Assembly (NCBI GenBank): GCA_039621445.1
Contig: CP154957.1
Span: 25,962,541-26,026,540 of the forward strand
Reading direction: 5' to 3'
Length of the DNA: 64,000 nt
Source of the DNA: Euglena gracilis
Lineage: Eukaryota; Euglenida; Euglenophyceae; Euglenales
In this document: positions 30,801 to 41,650 of the stretch, in pieces
Layout: each line of letters starts with the position of its first letter
Position numbering within the stretch: position 1 is the stretch's first letter
Notes under the pieces: generated by a model
Seen by the model: the letters and a program-made list of their open reading frames with translations, nothing else
What the model was told of the DNA's origin: nothing
Database searches by the model: none
Made by a program: the position numbers and the translations under genes

Positions 30801-32790
30801 TGACAGATTTGTGTGTTTCTCAAAAAAAAAAGTGGGTGCAAGATGGGAGGGGATCACTGCACAGCGGCCTGTATTTCCATTCCAGCACCACTGTACACCT
30901 ACCCTCCTTACATCGAACCCTGCTCCTGGGGTCGAATCCGGCACCCCAAAAAATGCCTGATGAACATGATAGTGCTTGCTAAGGAATGAAGAGGTCCGAG
31001 GTGTTGATGCAAAAAAGATAAGAATCAAAACAGCATGCAGAAACCAAAATCAAAACAATGCAAACTAAGAATGAGCATTAAGGCAAAGACGCATTAAGGC
31101 TGAATATGATATTCACAGCTCATCTCACAGATTGATGGATGGATTCCTTAGGTTGACTTTGGAGGTGGGACGTTGTGGGGCAGCAGTGACCCATGGGCGG
31201 CGGGAGGAATGAGGAGCTTTTGGGGTTCCCACAGCAACTAACAAGAAGGACCTCGCAGGAGACCAGCCACCCAGGACGAGAGCAAAAAAAAAATACAAAT
31301 CGTGTGAACTCTGCTAACCAAAGCATTCCTGTTTGGGCAACTCCATCCATCTCATTCATTATTCCTTCATTATTGGTGGAAAGTTTTGCATTGTTGTTGA
31401 GATTTGTCAGAATCCCAGCTCCAGAATTCCGTTGTGGGGGTTTGTGGGAATTTGGAGGGATTTGACGGTATTTGTCGCTGGGGTGCTTGCTCATTCTAGC
31501 AAAGTTGCGTGTCTGGACACAGACTGTTCCCAACAGGCCGAAGGATGGGTGACCAAAAAAGAGAATAAGATTTTAATAGCATTTATCTCCAAAAAATTCG
31601 TGGAGACGTCAGATGGGGAAAAAAGGAGGCAACAGATTCAACATCAGACATCTTTTCCAAAACGATGTTTGTTGCTCCCCCTGGCCATATCCGCCCCCCA
31701 TGACCATGTCGATTGGATTTGGGGTATTAACGGACCGTTCCCCTTGCACATGTCTGCAGCCTTAGAGGGCAGACAGAGTCCACACGCTGGACCGAGCGGC
31801 CAGGAACGAGGAAAGCCGACAGGCTGGCGAAGGGGCTGGCAAAGACACCTCCAGGCGAGGGGCAGCGTGAGGTTTCCACTGCCGGACCCGAAGTCCACCA
31901 CGCGGGAGCCGGCGGGCAGCCGGAGCAGTGAGAGGAACGCCACGAACGACTCGACCTGATCGTGTAAGGCACAGTGACACGTGGGCAGAGGGCACGTGAA
32001 TGAAGGCATTGATGCACCGGATGAGAGGGAGGGTAAGAGATGGAAGGGAGAGAAAATTTTTCGGCAGGATTGGTTGACTCGTCATCCCCTTAACCAAGTT
32101 TGGCGGGTATTGTGCTTGGTGCGGGCGTTGTAGGGGGTAACATTATTTTGCCATCAGCCCCAGCACCAACAACAACGCGGCACCATCAGCACAGGAAGCA
32201 CTCACTGTCCACCTGCCACAGCTTGCGCTGCGTTCGCAGATATAGCCCCTTGCCCTTGTTGCCGAGGCCTCCTCCTTCGCCAGGGTGCAGTGGTGCACAC
32301 AGAGTGGTGTGTTCCAAACGGTGAGGGCTCCTGATGCAGAAACAATCACACCCACAGTGTAATTCAACAAAAGCTACTCCTGTCAACCCACACAAAAAAA
32401 AACACAAAAAAAGAGTTTGCACCTGCGTGGCCACATCCGGCCGTCCACACCACCCGTGGTCGCCGGCATCGCCGCCCAGTCCACCAGCCCCGTCGCAACC
32501 TCCGCGGGCCGTAGGGCGGAGTAGCACGCCGCCCTCCGCCGCCCCCACCACCCCGCCTCGTCCTCCGCCCCCGCGTCCCCCGGGCCTGCCCCCGCTGCCC
32601 CGTCGGGTCCGCCGGGCAGGGCCAGGCCGGCCAGCAGCGTCCGCAGCTGCGTCACGTGCCGGGCCCGGCGGCGGAGGCGGGTCGCGCGGCGGGCGGCGCG
32701 GACGGCGGGGTCGGCCAGCGGCCGCGGGGCTGGCGGGGCCGGGGGTGGGGCGGGCGCAGGGCTGAACGGGAAGGCCGGGCGGCCTGCTCG
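27884..32790 (-). CDS. GSTCD: GSTCD-like SAM-dependent methyltransferase
   Basis: The family has a class I methyltransferase fold at the C-terminus; its substrate is not established. Exons: about 32790-32423 (AVRAARRATRLRRRARHVTQ ... MWPR), 32330-32213, 31955-31849, 30245-30152, 29612-29516, 28586 to about 28456, and about 28250-27884. Phases agree from 32423 through 28586. Motif I is RVVDFGSGSGNLTLPLA; the acidic strand-2 residue is in FVAVDLKAEAVRLL; motif IV is FDCALALHLCGA joined to ASDLAIVSAAERNAA; then YIVVPCCLGKLRF (family CPCC). The C-terminal part has YPRSAWLAAQL, ADWSEGRTAVEGLPWRR and VVELDRNQWAVERHGYRTWL, which align with the end of animal GSTCD. The N-terminal GST-like half is not identified, so the 5' end is open. 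The last intron's borders are uncertain. Assignment to this family rather than METTL25/RRNAD1 rests on the C-terminal block. Confidence 0.8.
31380..31490. repeat. TTTGTCGG-rich dispersed repeat, copy 2
   Basis: Diverged partner of 16140-16275, within the methyltransferase gene's intron between the exons ending at 31849 and starting at 30245. Confidence 0.55.
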
Positions 32791-33210
32791 AGGCCCCCCA
32801 GCCTTCCAGGGGGGAGGTGGGTCGCACCACCCACCCATCCCTGTCACTTCACAAAGGCAAACCCATCGACACCAACTGGATCCAAGGTGCCGAAAGAAGA
32901 ATTTTGGCCCAAGGTCGGCGCCGCTGAAAACACAAAAGCGCGCCGGAACATGGGTCAGGCGTGTCGGCGGCCAAAAACGGCGAACGGGGGGCGATAGAGG
33001 GCTTCCAGGGGTACATTTGGTCTGACTGACAGTTCCGGAAATAATTTAAGTTTTCTCGAGATATTTTCGAAAAATCGATTTTTTGACCAAAAATCTCACC
33101 CCAGCGAACTGGGGGGTAGGCAAATCCTACCCAATTTGGACCCCTGGCAAAAAAAAAACAGGACGGGGTGGAGTCGACCCCCCCACCCCCACCACACCAG
33201 GGTGTCCCGG

Positions 33211-34059
33211 TCAGCCCGGGGTGGGCGGGACATGGTACTGGGCCCGCAGGGATGCGGGGAAGCCGGGTGGCGGGGGGGTCGTCTGGAGGGCCCTCAGGGC
33301 GGCAGCCGCGGCGGCCGGGTCGGGAAAGACGAGGCGCGCACTGCCGAGGTGCTGCTTCCCTGGGGACGGCGGGGAGGGCGGTGCGGAAGCGGGCCTCGGC
33401 CCCATATGCCGTCCTGGCGCAAAAGACCCGCACGTCACGCAAGTGTCAGACAGGATTTCCCAACCCACCGGTGGTGCGGTTGGAACCGCACTCCTCAGCT
33501 GCGCAAGGTCTGTAAGAATTGGCCCGCCGAGCCGACCCAAAAGCGGGGGGCAGGGGGACCTTGGTCCCGGGCGGAGGTGGAGTCCGAGACGGGCCGGACG
33601 TGGATGGCCACAGGGGGGGACATGGAACCGTAGCGTCCGCGGATGCGGATGCGGATGCGGGAGCGGTTTTTACGACAGATGGAACACAAATAAAAACTTT
33701 TACTCGCCACAACCCATGTGATGGGGGGGAGGTTGTGGATTTATAATAATTTGGGTCAGATTTTGACCAACAATTCCTTGAATTGTTTGAATCCCTGTGG
33801 TTTATTGGGGGACGCCAATATTGACTTTGCTGTATGGTTCTAAAATAAATTTACAGCCACGCTCCACGCTCAGCCATTGCTGCAGTTTCTGCCGGACCTT
33901 ATCGATTCCATGGGTCAGAGATCCCGAAATCCTCACAGAAATGGCTGAGGGAGGCGCAGGCGACGGGCACGGGGGTGTGCCACGGCAGCCCCGACACATG
34001 CAGCACACAGCCGGAGGGCAGGCCCTCGTCCGGGAGCCGGTGTCCTGAGGCGAAGTAGT
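33211..34059 (-). CDS. Probable RRM-domain protein, 3' exons
   Basis: Two exon-like pieces look like halves of an RNA-recognition motif. 34059-33937 encodes DYFASGHRLPDEGLPSG then CVLHVSGLPWH (RNP2-like strand) and ASLSHF, ending at a GTGAGG donor. About 33381-33211 starts after a cccgccgtccccag acceptor with GKQHLGSARLVFPDPAAAAA (RNP1-like strand and second helix) and stops at 33211 after VPPTPG. In between, DVRVFCARTAYGAEARF at 33440-33390 would be the second strand, but it is in another frame directly upstream of that acceptor, so the joining is unresolved. RRMs bind single-stranded RNA. A further open piece at 34380-34250 (VNRYFIVAHRDADGSHSG) may belong to the same gene. The stop lies about 420 bases upstream of the methyltransferase gene on the same strand. 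Confidence 0.4.
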
Positions 34060-34639
34060 CTCCGCGGCCCCTCACACATGGATGCAAAACAAAACCCATG
34101 GACAGTGCCACACTGCGCACATGGCACACAGAACATCCATGCAGCACAGCACTTGGGCACAACAAAAATGGTCTAGTCAATGGGTGGAAAGAGAGATCGC
34201 GCCCAAAATGGAAACAAGAGGACAAGCCTGTTCACCAGGCACACCGCTGTTGTCGGTCGCCACGGTGCAGAGATGCCAGCGGCGGACTTGGGGGGCACCA
34301 TGACCATCGGCTGGGGCCCTGGCGGCCAGAATGCGACCCGTCAGCATCGCGATGAGCCACAATAAAGTAGCGATTGACCTGCAATGGAGATGGAATAGAA
34401 TGTCTTTCATTCTCAATCATTCCTGACGTCCTTCATGCTTGCCAATCCCGTGGGGGGTGTCACAATCCACTTTCGAGATAGCAGTCGGTTACTTCCGACC
34501 GCTTGGGTGGGGAGCACCACAGAACCCTGCAAGGAAATATTTTATCGGCATAGAAAATGTCGAAGAAAATTTGGGCCTAAAACTTGGCGCCTTGGGGAAA
34601 ACGTGAAAGAATGGGAGGTCGATGCACCCCCACCCACCA

Positions 34640-36240
34640 CCCAACGTTCAGCCCTGCCGCAGGTGGTCCTCAAGGGGGAAAAAATCTGGTCCCATGACAT
34701 TCAATGAAAAATCCACAAGAAAAATGGCCACACCCCGGCAAAAATGGGGTCAGGAAAAAAAGTGATTTCTGGCATCCTTGGACCATCGCCCATCCACCCA
34801 AAACGTCAAAAAAAGGTGGCCCTGAAATGGTGGTCAATCCTGTTTTTTTGGGGGGGGGGGGGTTGGGCCAGCTGAGAATTTTGTGATCGTTTGGGGGGGG
34901 GGGTCACTCCAGCCATTCCACCCAGAATAGCTGAAAAATCAAAGGATTTTGGTCGTTTCTTCAAAGAATTATCCACTTTCAGCCACTCCCAGGGTTCGAT
35001 AATAAGGGCAGTTGGGGGGGGGGGTGTTGAACTCCAGTCCAGGACAGTGGGGGGACACTCCCGCCCTTCATGTACATTTGCGCATTCTAGGGAACCGAAT
35101 TTTGGCCCGGTGCAAACGGACCGAAAATGTTGCCCCCCCCCCCCCGAATCGGCCAAAAATGCCATTTGTCACTTTTTGGGCAAAATTTTGCCAAAATGTT
35201 TTAAAAAAAATACGGCACACAAATACGGGAAGGAAAATTTTGACCTTTGGGGGGGTTGGAACTACAATATTTCCCAGCCCCTGGCCCAACCCCAACCTCC
35301 CTTGGGGGTGACCAACTGGTTTTTTTTGGCTGGTTCTCTCTGGCTCCGTTTTGGCTCCGAATCCCCTGGGGGGTTCGGTCAGGAGTGGCCAGGGTTCGAC
35401 ATAAAGAGGGTGTACGGGGTGGAAGGAGGGTCCGGTCCAAGGGGGGTGCTGGACCGGACCAGAGGGAGGGTCCGGCCCTCCCACCCGCCAAGGGGGGGTC
35501 CAGACAGACCTGAGGGGGCTACGGAGACCACCCAAAAGTCCAAATTTTCCAAAATAGACTGGCTCCTGCTTCACACCAATGGGATTCATCCATCCAGGCA
35601 TGGTCAGGAAGCCAACTAACACACACCACTTGAGAGTCACCCTGAGATCGGTGGGTGTGGGTGAAGCCGTTGGGGTCTGCCCAAGCAAGTGCTGTTCCAC
35701 AATTAAAATGGAAATATGCAGGTTCGGTTTGGTGACTGCAACGTGAAAGAAAGGTTGCAACGCAGGATGCTCTTGTGATAAAATGCAAACACAGCCACCG
35801 CATTACTGTTAAGAGAACACACCTTTCACACTGTTTCTAGAAAGAAATGCTTTTCAATCTTCGGGTTCCTTGAAGCAATGCCATTGCTCATTTCTTTTGG
35901 GATGTATGGGAAAAGGGAAATTGGGAGAGTTGCATCGATATGGGTTGGTACCTGATGCATCTGAGATGGTTGTCAGGTATGTGTGCCTCTCTCTCCCTTT
36001 TTCACTCCAAATCAAAAATGAGGGCAGCCCTTTTTGGGTGGGATGAAAAGAGGTTGGGAGAATCCGGGAATGAAGTTGGCGAGCCATATGCAACACTGGT
36101 GCGCGCTGCCGGTGCCCCATCGTCAGCAGGTTGGGCACGTACGGAGTTTCTATGGGAGTACCATGTATTGCCCAAGCGATGAAGTGGCGCACTTCAAATG
36201 GGGTCCAGAGCGCTGTGTGGCAAGGCAAAGGGAGCGGGGA
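34640..36240. other. Repeat-rich stretch without a supported gene
   Basis: G-runs (34850-34905, 35010-35024, 35130-35145) separate AT-rich cores. Two copies of AGGGTTCGA(T/C)A lie near 34990 and 35392, and 35430-35500 repeats GGGTCCGG. A 124-codon open frame on the minus strand at 36228-35854 has no recognisable motif. Confidence 0.5.
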
Positions 36241-37486
36241 AACACCAGATTAAAAACAGGTGCAAAGGGGGTATGAATTGATTGGTGCTTCATTATTGCT
36301 AGGAAATGTATCAGACAAAGAGGTCTAAAACAACCTTTATTTGGCATTCACTTGTGGTAATCTTTCCTTGTCTGGTCGCTGATCATCTCCTTATGATCTG
36401 TGAATTTAAATCTCACGAGAACCTAAGCCTCCTGATGTCCACAAATGAATAAATATCAACCAACAGCATAATGGCGTACTCTAGATTGCTTTTTTGGAAT
36501 GACCAAAAATCACTACGGTTTTGGTTTAGGGGATTGTTTACCCAACTCTCACCCTTACCCTTGACATTGAGCCTTTTTGGGCTGGTCATCCAGAAACCAA
36601 TAGAATGACGCGGAGTTCAAGAAGCAAATGGACAAACACGCTTAGGTACACACACAACTGTGCAGTCAAAGCAAATAGTAAGGGAAGTGTACTAGAAAAA
36701 AAACTATGGAGAAAAGCATTTTGCCCGTGCTTTAAATTTAGTTTGGGGAATGTTGTAAACCATAATATTTTTTTTTATTTTTTTCCCTCCATAGGATCCA
36801 ATTTCGGTAGCCCAGATATCCCCCCCCCCATTTCCTCACTGACATCCATAAAAAAATGTCTTTTCTTGAGTGTTAGAACCAGATTTTCATGACTTCCATT
36901 TAAACCCCCCCAAATAACCTGGCGGGGTGCCAGGTTTTTGGGGCCCTGCCCCCCCCCCGCCAGGCTATTTGGGCCCTTTTTCAGCGTCGTAAAAGAAGGG
37001 GGTTTAACTTGAAATTAGTGCATAAACCTCAGACAGAATAATTATGGTGTTCGATGGTGTTCAACCAAGATACAACATCTTTCAGGGTGAAATAATGTAA
37101 ACCCCCCAAAATTACAAAAAAAAATGCAAAATTGTCCGCTCCCCCCCCTTTCTGGGGGTGGAATTCGGCCACAAAATAATAAACAAATAACATTCCCGGG
37201 GGGAAATATTAGTTGGGAGGGGTGTTCACTTCACATCAAATCTTTAGCAAACCACACTGCAGCGAGCGAGTGTGTGAGTAAACTGCTCGAAAATGTGTTA
37301 TTCGCAAACTAACGGGTGTTTCCCAGACCACTCGCCTGTAAAATGCTACTCTTGCACGATTGAAGCCGTTCGTGGTCTTTGATGGAGACTTGGTTTTTCC
37401 TTGGCTGAAAGAGTCGTTAAAAAAAATGCAATCAAAACATTTTTTGAGAATCTCCAGGTGCTGTCCCAAAGTATTAGGTCCCCATG

Positions 37487-37603
37487 ATTCTCGGGCTGGC
37501 CTCAAAGGGAAACTCCCCGCAGGTCAACATGGAGGGAGGCAGCCACACCGGTGGCGCACAGGCCGGCGAGGGCGACCAGCAGCGTGGCAGCGGTGCGACT
37601 CAT
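37487..37603 (-). CDS. Candidate first exon with signal peptide
   Basis: A minus-strand ATG at 37603 opens MSRTAATLLVALAGLCATGV followed by AASLHVDLRG. This has the shape of a secretory signal peptide: a short basic start, a hydrophobic core of about 12 residues, and an Ala-rich cleavage region. The frame then reaches a stop at about 37487; GT sites just before it could serve as a donor. The opposite strand is also open here. No following exon is recognised on the left, so this is a suggestion only. Confidence 0.3.
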
Positions 37604-37873
37604 ATGGCGGTGGGCCAAGCGGGCTCGCAGAGGCCCGCCACTCCTGGGCCCCATCCCGATCCTGACGGCGGGGAACGAATGCAGCGGTGGATGGACGGCC
37701 AGTGTGGAGTTCCGGCACTCCAGTGGGCCACGGCAGACTGCAGCGTCGTTTCAAATGGGAGCGTGCAGGAGAGAAGGACTATGACCACTGCCTCGGTTGT
37801 GCCACAAAAGACGCCATCCATTCCCCCCCCCCCCGCGATCAAGCACCTCTGGTCACCCATGCCCTTGAGCCCA

Positions 37874-37940
37874 GCATCGCCCAGCATCGCCCTGCGTCGC
37901 CCTGCATCGCCCAGCATCGCCCAGCATCGTCCAGCATCGC
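37874..37940. repeat. 10-bp tandem repeat CATCGCCCAG
   Basis: About seven units of CATCGCCCAG with single-base variants (CCTG for CCAG). A second array of the same unit lies at 39065-39180. Confidence 0.9.
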
Positions 37941-38454
37941 CTTTGAAGCACTCAGAGGTGTACCTCCTGTGCCCACATTCACTCAGATACCTGCCTCCAG
38001 AGCATCCAATACAGCATCTGCATGCACTTCATCCACTTTTATCCACATTTGGTCATTTACCCACTTGTACAACTTTTGGCCGCTCTTGGCCACTTTTGGC
38101 CACTTTTGGCAACTTTGCCCAATTTAACCCACCTTTGGCTGCCTTTGGCGTGTGGCTACTGCCAGATATGCTTCCGATTTGACTGCTGATTGACTGCTTT
38201 GGCCCCTTTCAGACCATTGTCCGGTCGGCCAAAGCCAATTTTAGACCACTGGCCACAAGCATCTCCCTTGATCCCTTATTTCATTTGGCCAATCCAGCAT
38301 CTGCATCCACTGCGCCAATCCATTATCCGCAGCTTGTGCAGTATCTGCATCCATTGCATCTTGTCCAATATCAGTGTGTGCATCTCGACCAGTACCTGCA
38401 TCTTGTCAAGAATCCTAATCTTGTCCAGCATCTGCATCCATTTATCTGCACCTT

Positions 38455-38630
38455 GTCCAGCATCTGCATCTTGTCCAGCATCTGCATCTTGTCCAGCATC
38501 TGCATCTTGTCCAGCATCTGCACCTTGACCAGCATCTGCATCTTATCTTGCCCAGCATCTGCATCTTATCTTGCCCAGCATCTGCATCTTGTCCAGCATC
38601 TGCATCTTGTCCAGCATCTGCATCTTGTCC
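38455..38630. repeat. 18-bp tandem repeat CATCTTGTCCAGCATCTG
   Basis: About nine units; some are TTATCTTGCCCAGCATCTGC variants. It shares CCAGCAT with the neighbouring 10-bp array and may have grown from it. Between 38700 and 38940 the sequence is a run of CCAAAAT-type short repeats with no gene. Confidence 0.9.
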
Positions 38631-39064
38631 AGGATAACCTTATCCAATATTTGCGTCTTGCCTAATGTCTTCATCCATTGGCTCCCAACCTAGCCAAAAT
38701 AACCGCAAAAGCCCCAAAAATATCCACAAAAAAAAACCAAAATTGACCACATAAAGACCCAAAAAGCAACCAAAATGACCAAAAATGGCTTGAAATAACC
38801 TAAAATTGCCCAAAACGCCAACAATTTCCACAAAAGATTGTGAAAAATGACCCAAAATCACCAAAAGGGCGCAAAATGGCCAAAAATGCCATAAAATGTG
38901 TTCATATTGACCCAAATTAGCCCAATATTTGCCAAATCAGTGGCAAATAGCCCCCAAATTAGCAAAATTGATCCAAAATGGACAAGATGAGTGTGAAACT
39001 GGAGATTTGTGGGGAAATTATCCCAAAAATGGATTTAATTCTTCAAAAATTTCAAAAAAATGCC

Positions 39065-39180
39065 ACATCGCCCAGCATCGCCCAGCATCGCCCAGCATCG
39101 GAACCCCACCTCAAGTCTCCAAAAATCCAGCATCGCCCAGCATCGCCCTGCATTGCCCAGCATCGCCCTGCATCATCAGA
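39065..39180. repeat. 10-bp tandem repeat CATCGCCCAG, second array
   Basis: Two blocks of three to five CATCGCCCAG units separated by 30 bases. Same unit as 37874-37940, 1.2 kb away. Confidence 0.9.
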
Positions 39181-39249
39181 GGTGCTTGCCCGCGATCAAT
39201 CCCCATGAGCGGCCAGGGACAGAACCTGTGTAAGATGTGGCTTTGGTTT

Positions 39250-39372
39250 GTCTATACAGCCAAGCACCTATAGTTGACCCCCAGATTTTTGCCATTTTCG
39301 GCCATTTTCGGAAATTTTCAGCCATTTTCGGCCATTATCGGCATTTTTTTCCTATAGGTGGGGGGGTAAAAT
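39250..39372. mobile_element. CACCTATAG-ended cassette with 10-bp GCCATTTTCG repeats
   Basis: Left end CACCTATAG near 39250, right end CTATAGGTG plus a G-run near 39353-39367. The core has about five copies of GCCATTTTCG (39293-39345). A second GCCATTTTCG array with an adjacent CACCTATAG lies at 40850-40906. Confidence 0.6.
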
Positions 39373-39835
39373 TACCTTAAAATCCTTTCATACCAACAAT
39401 GCATTTGATCAATCATGCAACGTGAAAGTAGTTGTGAGCAACAAATCAAGCAAACGCATCCAAGGAGGTGCGTTTGGTGCTCATAAAAGAGGTCAAAGAG
39501 TTTTTTGTTGCAATCCACCAAAGAAACTTGGGGGGGGGGTTAATTCGAACGACAACCACAAAAGTTTCGAAGAAATAAAATAAAACACGTGGGAAGTCGA
39601 ATTCCATCGGAAGAAGAATGAATGAAGAGAACATTGCTGAATGATGCAGCAGGAATTTTTATTTGAAACTCTCACAAATAATTGACATCGTGAAAACTCT
39701 AAATGCACAAATGCATGGGTTCAGAGAAGCCTTGATGTAAAGTTTCATCCGTCATGTTGAGACGATCATCCGTCTGGATATGGCGAAGTTGGGATGCATC
39801 CATTAAAATTGAATATTCTCTTATTTTTCCACATG

Positions 39836-40736
39836 TCATTGGCAAACATCTAACTCTTGTGTGAGGTGCAAGGAGGTAAGCAATGGCGACAGGGCAAGGG
39901 AGGGAAATTCTCCCAAACGCGCCTTCCACCATGCAACACGACCAGCAGTGGTGGTGGTTGGCTTTGGCTGAGGTGCTGGCAAAACAGCATACCGATCCCA
40001 TTGATTCCAGGTGGTCACTTGGTCATTCACATTCATGTATAAACGGTTTTGACGACGTATTTGGTTTTTAGTTGTTTCTGATGTTTCAATATGGAGAAAC
40101 CAAGTGCCACGAAGATTGATGGGATCCACCAAAGTGATATCTTCGCCATCGATGGACATATACTTCAGAAACAAATTTCTTAAAAGGACTTCCGTCATTC
40201 AGTTTTGCGAGCGGAATGTTGCTTGAGGCCATCGCACTTACAACATCTTTCAAAAAAGTCTCTTGCATTTTCCCCTTAGATTTCCAACCAGAGAGGCTCT
40301 TGTCCACTTTGGTCTTTTTTTGCTGGGGTTCTTGGGATGTTTCATGAGAGTTGGCACATGGCACATTAACCATAATGGTGGGTGGCGACACCAAAACTGG
40401 GAGTTGTGCAATGGCAGGTGCCTTCGTCTTTTTCTCTTCAAGCCTCTTGACGTGGATGCTTTCCACAAACGACTTCCCCTCACCTTTTCCAACTTGATAC
40501 CCCGGGCAATGTTGTTTGATGGTGGCACTGTTAGCTCCCATGCACTTTGCGCACAGAGTGCAATAAACCTAGTGAAAGAATCACAACTTTAACAGAGAAA
40601 AAAACGCTTCACATACTTTGCCTGGTTGCACCTTGTCACCACAATTTTCTGAAATGTTATCAAAACCTTCAGCTTTCGCCCAAGTAACCCATTCGCAGGT
40701 AGTCCTTTGAGCAGCATGTCTTCCAGGGTCAGGCAT
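39836..40736 (-). pseudogene. BED-finger/hAT-like gene, frameshifted
   Basis: Exon 1 at 40736-40617 (MPDPGRHAAQRTTCEWVTWA, ending QPGK) and exon 2 from 40568 join over a 48-base intron with GTATGT and ctag borders. The junction gives VYCTLCAKCMGANSATIKQH, a C2H-type finger like those at the start of hAT-derived proteins. Further on, FLKDVVSAMASSNIPLAKLN and DGSPFKKF match the segment found after the BED finger in CGGBP1/hAT-like proteins. The frame then breaks: the expected continuation LKYMSIDGEDITLVDP and NLRGTWF is in the next frame (40198-39836). DNA binding is likely for the intact ancestor; this copy has at least one frameshift. No ends of an element found. A sequencing slip in the TTT/AAA runs could also explain the shift. 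Confidence 0.55.
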
Positions 40737-40849
40737 AATGGCAGGAGAAGAGAGGCCGCACAGAGACAAAAATCAGTCGCACTGGAAATTGCCCCTTAGG
40801 GAAAAAACTGTTAAGGGAAAAAAAACTCGAAAAAAGTGCAACAATTTTT

Positions 40850-40906
40850 TTCATTTTCGGCCATTTTCGGCCATTTTCGGCCATTTTCGGGACCCCCACC
40901 TATAGA
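40850..40906. repeat. 10-bp tandem repeat GGCCATTTTC with CACCTATAG end
   Basis: Four units at 40850-40890, followed by CCCCCACCTATAGAG. Confidence 0.85.
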
Positions 40907-40924
40907 GTCCAAAAATTTTACTTA

Positions 40925-41180
40925 CCCCCCCCCCCTAGTCGTATGACCGGGTTCCTGCAACCTGTGACCGGGGGGGGGGGGGGTCATAACACCCCCATAA
41001 CCTGCAACCTGTGACCGGGGGGTGGTCATAAATGAGGCGGCGGTTGTAGGTAAGGTGGTGTTAAATTTTTCGCAACCTGCAACCTGTGACCGGGGGGGGG
41101 GTCATAACACCCCCATGGCCTGCAACCTGTGACCGGGGGGTGGTCATAAATGAGGGGTGGTCATACGACTAGGGGGGGGG
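40925..41180. mobile_element. G-run-terminated inverted-repeat cassette
   Basis: Left end is a C-run followed by TAGTCGTATGACC (about 40925-40950); right end is GGTCATACGACTA followed by a G-run (about 41157-41179). The interior has four copies of CCTGCAACCTGTGACCGGGG in the same orientation, followed by GGTCATAA. No coding capacity. Confidence 0.7.
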
Positions 41181-41650
41181 GTAGGTGCTATTTTTACTTA
41201 GGTGCTTGTACACAGCATGTCCCGAAAAAGATGCCCAAAATTGAGGTGAGAGAAAAAAGCCACTGTGCCAGTTGTACAGTTGTTCATTCCTGCTGTTTTC
41301 TGCGGTCCCCCTCAGACCCGTTTCCTTCTGCCTTCTCAGGGCCTAAACACAGCACCAGTTAAAACTCAAACGGCATTCCACAAATTCCACAATTCCATAA
41401 TTGCAATTCCACAAGTTTCATGGTGAAGAGAAACATTTATATTCCAGTGAAGAAAGCAGGCAGGGAACCATGTCAGACACAGCACACAGAAACACCTTTG
41501 CGGACATTGTGTTTTGGATAGGAAAGTGAAAAGATATAGGATTGGGGTTGGCACAGAGAGATAGCGGTGGTTGGTAAAATTGCAGCCAATGAGTGGTTGC
41601 GGTCCATTTCCACCCCTCGGGGTGGTGGGGGGACCCTGTGCCGGCACGGG

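Noticed and set aside
35854-36228. 124-codon minus-strand frame
   Set aside because: No motif, and both strands are open here; cannot be distinguished from chance.
37874-39180. CRISPR array
   Set aside because: Repeats are head-to-tail without unique spacers and the DNA is eukaryotic; they are minisatellites.
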